Shown piece by piece: positions 15,985 to 24,026 of a stretch of DNA of 61,601 bases. The DNA lies in contig CAZAOZ010000015.1 of NCBI GenBank assembly GCA_964486865.1, positions 1 through 61,601 of the forward strand, written 5' to 3'. Source of the stretch: Ga0077527 sp964486865 (GTDB taxonomy: Bacteria > Pseudomonadota > Gammaproteobacteria > Burkholderiales > SG8-41). Numbering within the stretch: position 1 is the stretch's first letter; each line of letters opens with the position of its first letter. The notes under the pieces are model-generated. The model was not told the DNA's origin. It worked only from the letters and a program-made list of their open reading frames with translations, and did not search any database. The position numbers and the translations under genes were made by a program.

Positions 15985-17781
15985 ATGCTGAAAAACCTGT
16001 TGCTGGATTTGCTGCGCGCGCCCGCACAAGCGTTGCGCGCCCGGCAGGAGCGGCTGTTGTCGCCGGCGCTGGAATCAGCGCTTGCGCAATTTGACGGGGA
16101 ACAATACGAAAATACCATTGAGGCGTGCAAGACAGTGCTGGCGCGGGCACCGCGCAGCGCCCGGGCGAACCATCTCTGCGGGCGGGCATTGCTTGCGCTG
16201 GGCCGGCATGACGAGGCCATGGTTCATTTGCGGATCGCGATTACCGCGAATCCCGGACTGGCGGAGACGCATGTCGATCTCGCTGCTGCCTTGTTCAAGG
16301 CCGGCGACCTGGCGGGCGCCGCGGCGAGTTGCCGGCGTGCCGTGGATTTGCGCCCCGATGAATTGGCGCATCGGTTGCGTCTGGTAGAGATATTCGAGGC
16401 CGCGAATTGCCCGGAAGATGCACTTGCTGAACTGTCGGTTGCACAGGAGCTCGCGCCCGGACGATACGATCTGCTGATCAAACTGTTCCGGGAGGTCAGC
16501 CGGCTGGGCATGGCTGCCGAGGCATTGCGTCTCGCGGAGCGCGCCATACACGACAACGGCGAAAGCTGTGAAACCCTGTTTCTGCTGGCTTCTGCGCGTT
16601 ATAGCGGCACTGATATGCAGGGTGCAGTCGAAGCCTGCCGCAAAGCGCTTGCTTATCGTGCTGACCGGCCGGAAATTCATGTGACTCTGGGCTCAGCGCT
16701 GTTTGCCTTGGGTAAAACCGGAGAGGCCATTGCTGCTTATCAGCGTGCTCTTGCAGTGGATCCGGGCTATCCCGACGCGCAGTTTCATATGGGATTGATA
16801 CACCTGATGCGCGGAGAATATCGCGCAGGCTGGCAAGGGTTCGAGCAGAGATTCCACCGCGCAAAAAACAGGAACATGCGTCCTTGTCTGCCGCGCTGGG
16901 ACGGCTCTTCATTGCAGGGGCGCACCCTGCTGATCATGCGCGAGCAGGGATTGGGAGACGAGATCATGTTTGCTTCGTGCTATCAGCAAGTCATCAACGC
17001 CGCGCAGCATTGTGCTATTGAATGCGATCCGCGATTGCAGCAGTTATTGACCCGTTCTTTCCCGGTGGCCACGTTTTATCCACTCATGGATTTGCAAACG
17101 ACCGCGCAGACCGAGCCGGGCGTTGCGATCGATGCCCGCGTCTATGCCGGTAGCCTCCCGTACCATCTGCGCGGATCTGCAGGTGATTTTCCGGCGCATC
17201 AGGGGTATCTCAGGGCTGATCCGGAGAGAATCGTCCATTGGCGTACGCAACTGGCCGCGCTCGGCGCGGGATTGAAAGTGGGCATTTCATGGCGTGGCGG
17301 CACGGTATTTACTCACCGCGAGCGACGCACGTTGTCATTGCAAGCATTGCTGCCGGTTTTGTCCGTGCCGGGAGTGCGCTGGGTTAACCTGCAATATGGC
17401 AAACGGGCTGATGAAATATCGGAATTCAACCGCAACTACGGCATCGACGTTGTTGACTGGCCTGAGGCTATAGACGGCAATTACGATGAGACGGCGGCGC
17501 TGGTCAATGCGCTCGATCTGGTCATCAGCGTCTGCACATCGATAGTGCATCTGACCGGCGCGCTGGGCAAGTCCGTTTGGGTGTTGACCGCGCTGGTGCC
17601 GGAATGGCGTTATGGCCTGGACAGTTCATCCATGCCCTGGTATCCGGCCGCCCGCTTGTTCCGCCAGACTGCGCAAGGCATGTGGGATCCGGTAATCGGC
17701 AGTGTTGAACAGGCATTGCGGCAAAAGGTTGCGGGAGCAGCAGCGGAAGGTGCGTGCAACCGCCCCGCTACAATGACTTGA
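15985..17781 (+). CDS. TPR-repeat glycosyltransferase (tandem copy 1)
   Basis: 598-residue protein. About 300 N-terminal residues form tetratricopeptide repeats (for example FALGKTGEAIAAYQRALAVDPGYPDAQFHMG). The C-terminal half has a GT-B-like heptosyltransferase/GT9-type fold: IMREQGLGDEIMFASCY, KVGISWRGGT, and the nucleotide-sugar end motif DLVISVCTSIVHLTGALGKSVWVL. It is a close paralogue of the next gene; both start MLKNLL and share most motifs. It probably glycosylates a protein or glycan intermediate in the pilin locus. Acceptor and sugar are unknown. ATG 15985 is clear. Confidence 0.82.
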   Translation: MLKNLLLDLLRAPAQALRARQERLLSPALESALAQFDGEQYENTIEACKTVLARAPRSARANHLCGRALLALGRHDEAMVHLRIAITANPGLAETHVDLAAALFKAGDLAGAAASCRRAVDLRPDELAHRLRLVEIFEAANCPEDALAELSVAQELAPGRYDLLIKLFREVSRLGMAAEALRLAERAIHDNGESCETLFLLASARYSGTDMQGAVEACRKALAYRADRPEIHVTLGSALFALGKTGEAIAAYQRALAVDPGYPDAQFHMGLIHLMRGEYRAGWQGFEQRFHRAKNRNMRPCLPRWDGSSLQGRTLLIMREQGLGDEIMFASCYQQVINAAQHCAIECDPRLQQLLTRSFPVATFYPLMDLQTTAQTEPGVAIDARVYAGSLPYHLRGSAGDFPAHQGYLRADPERIVHWRTQLAALGAGLKVGISWRGGTVFTHRERRTLSLQALLPVLSVPGVRWVNLQYGKRADEISEFNRNYGIDVVDWPEAIDGNYDETAALVNALDLVISVCTSIVHLTGALGKSVWVLTALVPEWRYGLDSSSMPWYPAARLFRQTAQGMWDPVIGSVEQALRQKVAGAAAEGACNRPATMT

Positions 17782-17815
17782 TGGATAATGCCGGAATACA
17801 TGCGATGACCAGACC

Positions 17816-19576
17816 ATGCTGAAAAATCTGCTATCGCATTTATTGCGTGCTCCGGCGCGGCTGTTGCGTTCCCGGCGCGATTCCCGCGTCTGGCCTGACC
17901 TTGAGTCCGCGGTCGCAGCATTCAACCAGCGCAATTACCCGGAAGCGGTCGCCAAGTGTCGTGCTGCTCTGGTACGCGAGCCGCGCAGCGCCCAGGCCAA
18001 CCATCTGTGCGGCCGTGCATTGATGGAGCTGGATCGACATGCAGAGGCGGAGATTTACCTTATCGCTGCGGTATCTGCGGATCCCGCTCTGGCAGAAGCA
18101 CATTCCGATCTGGCGCTGGTGATGCTGAAGGCCGGTGACCACCAGGCGGCTGAGCGATCTTGCCGGCAGGCCGTGACAGTCCAGCCGAAAGAACCCAGAT
18201 ATCGGGTGCATCTGGCGGAAATCCTGGAGGCCACGGGCCGGGACAAAGAGGCGCTTGATGAGCTGTTGCTCGCGCAGGAATACGCCCCGGAGCAGGTCGA
18301 TGTGCTGCAGCAACTGATTATCAAACTTGACCAGTTGGGTATGTACGCCGAAGCGTTGCATGTGGCTGAACGATCATGCGCGGAGCTGGGAGAAACTTTT
18401 GAGACCTGTTTTTTTCTGGCTTATGCCCGGTATTCAATCGGGGATCTCCAGGGTGCCGTTGACGCCGGCCGCCGGGCAATCGGTTTTCGCACCGATGTGC
18501 CGGGCATCTATGTGACCCTGGGATCAGCGCTGCTTTCTCTGGGGAAGATTGAAGAGGCTGCCGCGTCGTATAAGCGGGCACTCAAGGTAATGCCGGATTA
18601 TCCCGATGCCCTGTTTCATCTCGGCTTGCTGAACCTGATGCGCGGGCGGTATCGCGACGGCTGGGCGGGTTTCGAGTACCGGTTCAAGATCCGGCGCGCC
18701 ATCAGGCGGCGCTGCGAGCCGCGCTGGAACGGCACGTCGCTGCGCGGACGGACCATTCATGTGATGCGCGAGCAGGGCATCGGTGACGACATCATGTATT
18801 CGTCCTGTTTCCCGCAACTGATCAGGGACGCAAAACATTGTTATATCGAGTGCGAACCGCGCCTTGAGAAACTGCTGGCCCGGTCTTTCCCTGAAGCGAC
18901 CTTTATTCCCATCGTGGATAACGCCATCAAGGATGCTGTATTACGCCGCGACGATTTTGACGTCAGGATTTTCAGCGCCAGCGTTCCGGGTTATCTGAGG
19001 AATTCGGTGCGCGATTTCCCTCAACATCGGGGTTATCTCAAGGCCGACACAGGGCGGACACGGTATTGGCGGGAAAAACTGGTCGCGCTGGGGGATGGTT
19101 TGAAAGTCGGCATTTCCTGGAGGGGCGGTACGGTTTATACCAACCGCTACCGGCGCACCTTGTCGCTCGACGCAATGCATCCGCTGCTCTCGCTGCCTGG
19201 TGTGCGCTGGATCAATTTGCAATACGGCGAGCGAACGGCGGAAATTGCCAAAATCAGGGATGCCCACGCCATCGACATCACCGACTGGCCCGAAGCCATC
19301 GACGGCGATTACGACGAAACCGCGGCGCTGGTCAATGCACTCGATCTGGTGATCAGCGTCTGCACCTCGGTCGTTCATCTCGGCGGGGCGCTGGGTCGCC
19401 CCGTATGGGTGATGGCGCCCTTCGCGCCGGAATGGCGTTATGGACTTGAGGGCGACACCATGCCCTGGTATCCGACGGTCCGGTTGTTCCGCCAGGCTGA
19501 AATCGGCTCTTGGGATGAGGTAATCGGCAAGGTCAATAAAGCATTAAAACAACGTATGCTGGAAGTGGAAAACTGA
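17816..19576 (+). CDS. TPR-repeat glycosyltransferase (tandem copy 2)
   Basis: 586-residue paralogue of the preceding gene, 34 bp downstream. It has the same N-terminal MLKNLL start, TPR array and C-terminal GT9-like domain (VMREQGIGDDIMYSSCF, KVGISWRGGTVYTNR, NALDLVISVCTSVVHLGGALGRPVWVM). The GT half is more conserved between copies than the TPR half, which fits a tandem duplication followed by divergence of the acceptor-recognition part. It lies just upstream of the pilin gene. Function as a pilin or surface glycosyltransferase is inferred from context. Confidence 0.82.
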   Translation: MLKNLLSHLLRAPARLLRSRRDSRVWPDLESAVAAFNQRNYPEAVAKCRAALVREPRSAQANHLCGRALMELDRHAEAEIYLIAAVSADPALAEAHSDLALVMLKAGDHQAAERSCRQAVTVQPKEPRYRVHLAEILEATGRDKEALDELLLAQEYAPEQVDVLQQLIIKLDQLGMYAEALHVAERSCAELGETFETCFFLAYARYSIGDLQGAVDAGRRAIGFRTDVPGIYVTLGSALLSLGKIEEAAASYKRALKVMPDYPDALFHLGLLNLMRGRYRDGWAGFEYRFKIRRAIRRRCEPRWNGTSLRGRTIHVMREQGIGDDIMYSSCFPQLIRDAKHCYIECEPRLEKLLARSFPEATFIPIVDNAIKDAVLRRDDFDVRIFSASVPGYLRNSVRDFPQHRGYLKADTGRTRYWREKLVALGDGLKVGISWRGGTVYTNRYRRTLSLDAMHPLLSLPGVRWINLQYGERTAEIAKIRDAHAIDITDWPEAIDGDYDETAALVNALDLVISVCTSVVHLGGALGRPVWVMAPFAPEWRYGLEGDTMPWYPTVRLFRQAEIGSWDEVIGKVNKALKQRMLEVEN

Positions 19577-19672
19577 CAAATTCCGTCACATCGTGACAGT
19601 TTATGCGCTGCTCTACATGTTGGTTCGTGATATGCAATTTTAGAGGTCCTGTTCGGGCGCCAAAAAGTGTGC

Positions 19673-19684
19673 GTGATATCACGG
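19673..19684. promoter_or_regulatory. 12-bp palindrome upstream of the pilin promoter
   Basis: CGTGATATCACG is a perfect palindrome about 94 bp upstream of the sigma-54 -24 element, a plausible place for an enhancer-binding-protein site. It is followed by four ATAA repeats (19711-19726), an AT-rich block that could bind a DNA-bending protein. Function is inferred from position only. Confidence 0.35.
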
Positions 19685-19727
19685 CGATACCGTTTTGGTT
19701 TCGATGCGACATAAATAAATAAATAAA

Positions 19728-19754
19728 AACAATGAGTTAAAACCATTCATTGTT
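19728..19754. repeat. Inverted repeat upstream of the pilin promoter
   Basis: Perfect 8-bp arms AACAATGA (19728-19735) and TCATTGTT (19747-19754) flank an 11-nt spacer, just upstream of the sigma-54 promoter. It could be an operator or a weak hairpin ending the upstream glycosyltransferase transcript. Confidence 0.4.
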
Positions 19755-19777
19755 GCGTCGCGCTACGAGCCTGGACA

Positions 19778-19792
19778 TGGTACGGCTCTTGC
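19778..19792 (+). promoter_or_regulatory. Sigma-54 promoter of the pilin gene
   Basis: TGGTACGGCTCTTGC has the invariant GG (19779-19780) and GC (19791-19792) separated by 10 nt, matching TGGCAC-N5-TTGC at all but one position. The predicted start near 19804 gives a leader of about 48 nt with GGGAG before the ATG. Sigma-54 control, usually through PilSR, is established for many type IV pilins. Confidence 0.85.
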
Positions 19793-19851
19793 TCGACAGG
19801 ATGGGCGGGCATCGACCTGCTTAACATTTTCCAATTTTTGGGAGCTACTAC

Positions 19852-20295
19852 ATGAGAAACCTGCAAAAAGGCTTTACGCTGATCGAACTGATGATCGTAG
19901 TCGCGATCATCGGCATTCTGGCGGCGATTGCGATTCCGCAGTATCAGGACTACATCACCCGTGCGAAGTGGCAGGACAACATCGCCCGCGTGCAATCCTG
20001 GAAAACCGCGATTGCCGAGTGCCTGCAGAACAATGCCGGCTTTATCACCGAGTGCGATACCTCGGGCGAGGTGAGCTCCGCGACCGGCGCGATTTTCCCC
20101 ACTGGTACAAGCGCGAACCTGTCATCGATTTCTTACAGCATTGCCGGGATCATGGTTGCCGGCACGCCGGCGGTGGCTGATTGCAACGTTCTGGTTGTGC
20201 CGGCCATTAGCGCGACGTCGGTGACTTGGACCTACTCGGTTACCAACGGTACGGGTACCGGTTGCGGCAAGTCGAAAACCGGCGTGGGCACCTGA
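19852..20295 (+). CDS. pilA: Type IV pilin (PilA-like major pilin)
   Basis: 147-residue prepilin with a short leader MRNLQKG and the prepilin peptidase signature G7-F8-TLIEL, including the Glu at mature position 5. The hydrophobic helix MIVVAIIGILAAIAIPQYQDY is typical of type IVa pilins. The C-terminal region is Ser/Thr/Gly-rich and has four cysteines; the last two (ADCNV and GTGCGK) probably form the D-loop disulfide. The Ser/Thr-rich surface would suit O-glycosylation. The gene has its own sigma-54 promoter and a strong terminator, so it is monocistronic. Glycosyltransferases flank it on both sides. Confidence 0.93.
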   Translation: MRNLQKGFTLIELMIVVAIIGILAAIAIPQYQDYITRAKWQDNIARVQSWKTAIAECLQNNAGFITECDTSGEVSSATGAIFPTGTSANLSSISYSIAGIMVAGTPAVADCNVLVVPAISATSVTWTYSVTNGTGTGCGKSKTGVGT

Positions 20296-20311
20296 TTCAT
20301 CGCTCTGCTTC

Positions 20312-20342
20312 AAAAAAAACCCCGGGGAACCGGGGTTTTTTT
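20312..20342 (+). terminator. Rho-independent terminator of the pilin gene
   Basis: The GC stem CCCCGG/CCGGGG closes a GGAA tetraloop (20320-20335). It is flanked by an A-tract on the left and seven T on the right, so it could act in both directions. Confidence 0.92.
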
Positions 20343-20415
20343 CGTACTCCATGCGCGTGCATGGGCTTGTTATTGATGATGCGAGACGAACGATCCGCTG
20401 TTTCATTGCGGTGAC

Positions 20416-22200
20416 TCAGTCCGTCTTGAGCCATCGCATCAAATCGGCGTGGATGTTCGTGACAACTTCATTCCACCCCTTGAGCCGGTCTTCCCGGTAC
20501 AGCCTGGCCGAGGCATACCACGGGCTGTCAGCCCTTTCGAGCAGGTAACGCCAGTCCGCGTTAAAGCCCAATGGTATCCAGACCGGCCTGCCCAGCGCGC
20601 CTGTCAGATGCGCCACGCTGGTATCTACGCTGATGACCAGGTCAAGGAGTTCACATAGGGCGGCGGTGTCTGACAAATCGTCGAGTTCAAAGCGCCGGAT
20701 CTCGGGGTGTGCGGCGAGGATTTTCCGGTCCGCCTCATTCACGTCTTTCTGCAGACATACATACTCCAATGCGCCGTCGAGCAACCCGGTGAGCACGTGC
20801 AGGGGGATGCTCCGGTTATGGTTGTTTTTTTGCTGGGGGTTCCCGCTCCAGACCAGGCCCACCCGGGCTTTGGTTCCGGTACCGAGCCTGGCCCGCCAAG
20901 CCTCAACTTTGCCGGCATCTGCCTTGAGATAGCCGCTTGCCGAGGGAATATTGTCGATCCGGGTTTTGAACGCCAGCGGCAGGCTCATCAGCGGGCAATG
21001 GAAGTGGAATGGCGGTAAAACGCTGCCTTTGGTAACCAGGGCGGCAACCCCGTCCAGGCCGGCGAACAGGTTTGCCAGCGGTTTCTGGATTTCAAGGATC
21101 ACCCGGGCGCCACGATCAGCTACAAGTCTGGCGTACCTGCAAAACTGTATCGTGTCCCCCAATCCCTGCTCGCTGTGTAGCAGGATGGTTTTGCCTGCCA
21201 GCGATTCCCGGCCGAGCCAGAGCGGTTGGGAAAACGTGCGCTGATTAACCTTGCCATCGTCACTACGAAGGCGCCATTCAAATTTTTCCCAGCCTTGTTC
21301 GTAATCCCCGAGCAGGAGATGGAGGTGGCTGAGATTGCGGTGCGCAATGCGCAGGTTAGGCTGCAGCGCAATGGCTTGGTTGTAATCCGCCATGGCGGCT
21401 TGGTGTTCCCTGATTTCGTGAAAGGCAAGGGCGCGGTTGACGTAGGCATCGGCAAATTCGGGTTTCAGGGCGATAGCGCGGTCGATACTGGAAATGGCCG
21501 CCTCGTGCTGCCGGAGTTGGATCAACGAAATGCCGAGGTTATGATGGGCTTCGGCGTTCCCGGGATCCAGGGCGATGGCTTTCTGGTAACTGCCGACAGC
21601 CTCCTGATAACGTCTCAGCGCGTGCAGCGAGATGCCGCGGTGCAAATGGGTATAGGCGATCCCGGGATTGAGAGTGTTCGCCTGGTCGAAACTTGCAACG
21701 GCTGATTCATGCCGGTTGAGCGCGGCCAGTGCAACCCCGCGATTGGCGTAAGCCGCCATGAAACTGATGTTGAGGGATATGGCCCGGTCATAACTGTCGA
21801 TCGCGAGCTCGTATTTTCCGAGTTCCTTGAGAGCAATGCCCCGGTTGAAATGGGTTTCCGCATGTTCAGGACGTAACTGGATGGCGTTGTCGTAGCTGGC
21901 CAGAGCAGATTCGAATTGTCCCAGTTTGCGCAGCGCGTTACCTTTGTTCGCATGGGCGTCTGCATGGCCGGGATTGATGGCCAGCGCGCGGCCGATCAAT
22001 TCGACGGCCCGTGCCGGATTTTTTGACTGCGCAGCGATCAGGCCTGACAGGTACAGCGCATCGAAATTTTCTGGCTGCAATTGCAGCACTTGATCATAAA
22101 GTGCCTGCGCCCTGGACAAATGCCCTCCCTGATGCAGCGCCAGGCCCTCCTGCAATGCAGTCAGCACTGCGGCGGCGTTAACTGTGGTCTCGTCAGACAT
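20416..22200 (-). CDS. TPR-repeat glycosyltransferase
   Basis: 594-residue protein with about nine canonical tetratricopeptide repeats in the N-terminal 330 residues (for example GKYELAIDSYDRAIS) and a C-terminal GT-B/GT9-like domain: LLHSEQGLGDTIQFCRYA, VGLVWSGNPQQ, and the sugar-nucleotide motif LVISVDTSVAHLTGALGRPVW. It resembles the tandem pair at 15985/17816 in architecture, but its TPRs are more regular and its GT motif has the commoner SVDTSVAH form. It runs convergently to pilA, sharing the bidirectional terminator. A role in pilin or other protein glycosylation is inferred. Confidence 0.83.
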   Translation of the reverse strand: MSDETTVNAAAVLTALQEGLALHQGGHLSRAQALYDQVLQLQPENFDALYLSGLIAAQSKNPARAVELIGRALAINPGHADAHANKGNALRKLGQFESALASYDNAIQLRPEHAETHFNRGIALKELGKYELAIDSYDRAISLNISFMAAYANRGVALAALNRHESAVASFDQANTLNPGIAYTHLHRGISLHALRRYQEAVGSYQKAIALDPGNAEAHHNLGISLIQLRQHEAAISSIDRAIALKPEFADAYVNRALAFHEIREHQAAMADYNQAIALQPNLRIAHRNLSHLHLLLGDYEQGWEKFEWRLRSDDGKVNQRTFSQPLWLGRESLAGKTILLHSEQGLGDTIQFCRYARLVADRGARVILEIQKPLANLFAGLDGVAALVTKGSVLPPFHFHCPLMSLPLAFKTRIDNIPSASGYLKADAGKVEAWRARLGTGTKARVGLVWSGNPQQKNNHNRSIPLHVLTGLLDGALEYVCLQKDVNEADRKILAAHPEIRRFELDDLSDTAALCELLDLVISVDTSVAHLTGALGRPVWIPLGFNADWRYLLERADSPWYASARLYREDRLKGWNEVVTNIHADLMRWLKTD

Positions 22201-22424
22201 AAGCCGGCGTCAAATTCTGGCCTGCAGGTCACTCGCATGGGGCAGGAATTATAACAAGCGCCTGCGCGGATCCAGGCGACGCCGGAAGCGGCGCGAACGG
22301 CGGCCCGAGTTTTGCGGAAATCAATAATGCCATGTTGCACATCGGGAAAAGATCAATAAAGTGGCATCCCGGCACGTTTCCATGATTTCATCGCGGAAGT
22401 GTGAAAATACGCGCACGCGACACC

Positions 22425-23915
22425 ATGCCCAACGAACCCCTGACATTTGAATTTTCCGGAATTCGACGCGATCCGTTGCGCCGGCTGCCATGGGCGGTTG
22501 TCTTGGTGGCAGCCTTTGTTTTTCTGGCGCTGAACCTGGATTTTGCGTACACACTGCCTTGGCACGACGGCCAGCGGCTGGCCCAGCTGGGTTTGCTTGC
22601 GGCTGTGCTGCTGACGTTGGCAGTGCCCGGTGTTGCAACGAGAACAGCCGCGGTATGGATCGACCTGCCGCGCACGGTTCGCTACGCGCTGCTGACGGCA
22701 TTTGCGCTGGGACTGGTCTCCGGCTTCGCCGCAGCGTTGCCGCGCTGGGCGTTGCTGGATTGGGGGCTTTGGCTGTTGTTGCTGATGCTTGTGCTGGTGG
22801 TTGCGGCTAATCGCCGTGCGCTGGACGATCATGCCGATTCGTTGCTGTTGTTGCTGTTTTTTGGAACAGCATCAGCGTATGCGGTCACCACCTGCAGTGT
22901 CTATGGCGCCATGCTGCTGGTCGGGCCGGTCTATGGGCAGGGCTTCGATATTCGCGAGCTGTACACCGGGTTTTCAAACGTGCGGTTCTTCGGCCACATA
23001 CAGACCATGCTGTTGCCGTTTTTGCTGCTGCCGGCGATGTGGTGGGCTACGACACGATTGCGTTGCCTGTTGTTCTGGAGCGTGCCCGCAGTCTGGTGGA
23101 TGCTGGCGGTCGGCTCCGGCACGCGCGGCACCTGGGCGGCATTGTTGATCGGCGCGTCTGCTGCATGGCTGTTTGGCGGCCCGGCCGGCCGGCAGTGGAT
23201 AAAATGGCAGGGCGCCGGGCTGGGCGCCGGGATGCTGTGCTACGCCGTATTTGTGCTGGGCATCCCGCAATTGATCGACCTGCCGGCGTTGTTTCTGCAC
23301 CGTACGGACGACATTGTTTCGCTGTCGCGCCGCGAGGTGCTGTGGTCCACTGCGCTGACTTATGCTGCGCAACATCCGTTGCTCGGTGTCGGGCCCATGC
23401 ATTACGCCTATTGGGCCACCGAGGTGGCGGCTCACCCGCATAACGCCGTGCTGCAATGGCTGGCGGAGTGGGGCGTGCCGGCCGGGCTGCTGCTGACGGG
23501 AGTATGGATCGCGGGTGGAATTTCTCTGGCGGCACAGGTACGGCGTACCGCTGGGCAGGGCGATGAGCGGGCGCGCCTGCTTCGCGTCGCGTTGCTCGCC
23601 GCACTGGCTGGAGCTTCTACGCAGGCGATGGTCGATGGTGTGCTGGTGATGCCGGTCAGTCAGACATTGTTGGCGTTGCTCACTGGCTGGGCAATCGGCA
23701 TGATGCCGGCCAGGAGCGGACGCGTTGCCGGCAGAGGGGGGCGCCTGTTCCTGATGCTCGCTGTCCTGGTTGCGATTGCTGCGGTGGGCTATGGGGTGGC
23801 GCCGGAAATTAACCGTCTTGCAGAGCGGCAGCAGACCTATTTGGCCGCCCGCGGTCCGGATACGATCCTGCTGCCGCGGTTCTGGACTCTGGGCTGGATC
23901 AACAGCGATCATTAG
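22425..23915 (+). CDS. O-antigen ligase/Wzy-type membrane protein, possible pilin O-oligosaccharyltransferase (PglL-like)
   Basis: About 496 residues with 11-12 predicted transmembrane helices. A long periplasmic loop carries the Wzy_C-family signature LLGVGPMHYAY...HPHNAVLQWLAEWG. The HxHN-LQ-x-x-x-E-x-G pattern is shared by PglL/PilO oligosaccharyltransferases and O-antigen ligases. In the context of pilin and glycosyltransferases, en bloc transfer of glycan to the pilin is the best inference; polysaccharide polymerase or lipid A ligase are alternatives. The start is uncertain: ATG 22425 or GTG 22401, neither with a good ribosome site. Confidence 0.78.
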   Translation: MPNEPLTFEFSGIRRDPLRRLPWAVVLVAAFVFLALNLDFAYTLPWHDGQRLAQLGLLAAVLLTLAVPGVATRTAAVWIDLPRTVRYALLTAFALGLVSGFAAALPRWALLDWGLWLLLLMLVLVVAANRRALDDHADSLLLLLFFGTASAYAVTTCSVYGAMLLVGPVYGQGFDIRELYTGFSNVRFFGHIQTMLLPFLLLPAMWWATTRLRCLLFWSVPAVWWMLAVGSGTRGTWAALLIGASAAWLFGGPAGRQWIKWQGAGLGAGMLCYAVFVLGIPQLIDLPALFLHRTDDIVSLSRREVLWSTALTYAAQHPLLGVGPMHYAYWATEVAAHPHNAVLQWLAEWGVPAGLLLTGVWIAGGISLAAQVRRTAGQGDERARLLRVALLAALAGASTQAMVDGVLVMPVSQTLLALLTGWAIGMMPARSGRVAGRGGRLFLMLAVLVAIAAVGYGVAPEINRLAERQQTYLAARGPDTILLPRFWTLGWINSDH

Positions 23916-24026
23916 TAATGTGCAAATGGCGCGCCGGCAGGGACGCAACACCAGCGATTGCGCTGCCTGAACGTCGCCGGGTACGATCCGTTACATATTC
24001 ACAGTATCCCGAACAGAGGTGAGCCT

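Noticed and set aside
19711..19726. (ATAA)4 as a phase-variable repeat controlling the pilin
   Set aside because: It is only four units and lies upstream of the sigma-54 core, not between -24 and -12 or in the coding region; noted only as an AT-rich block.
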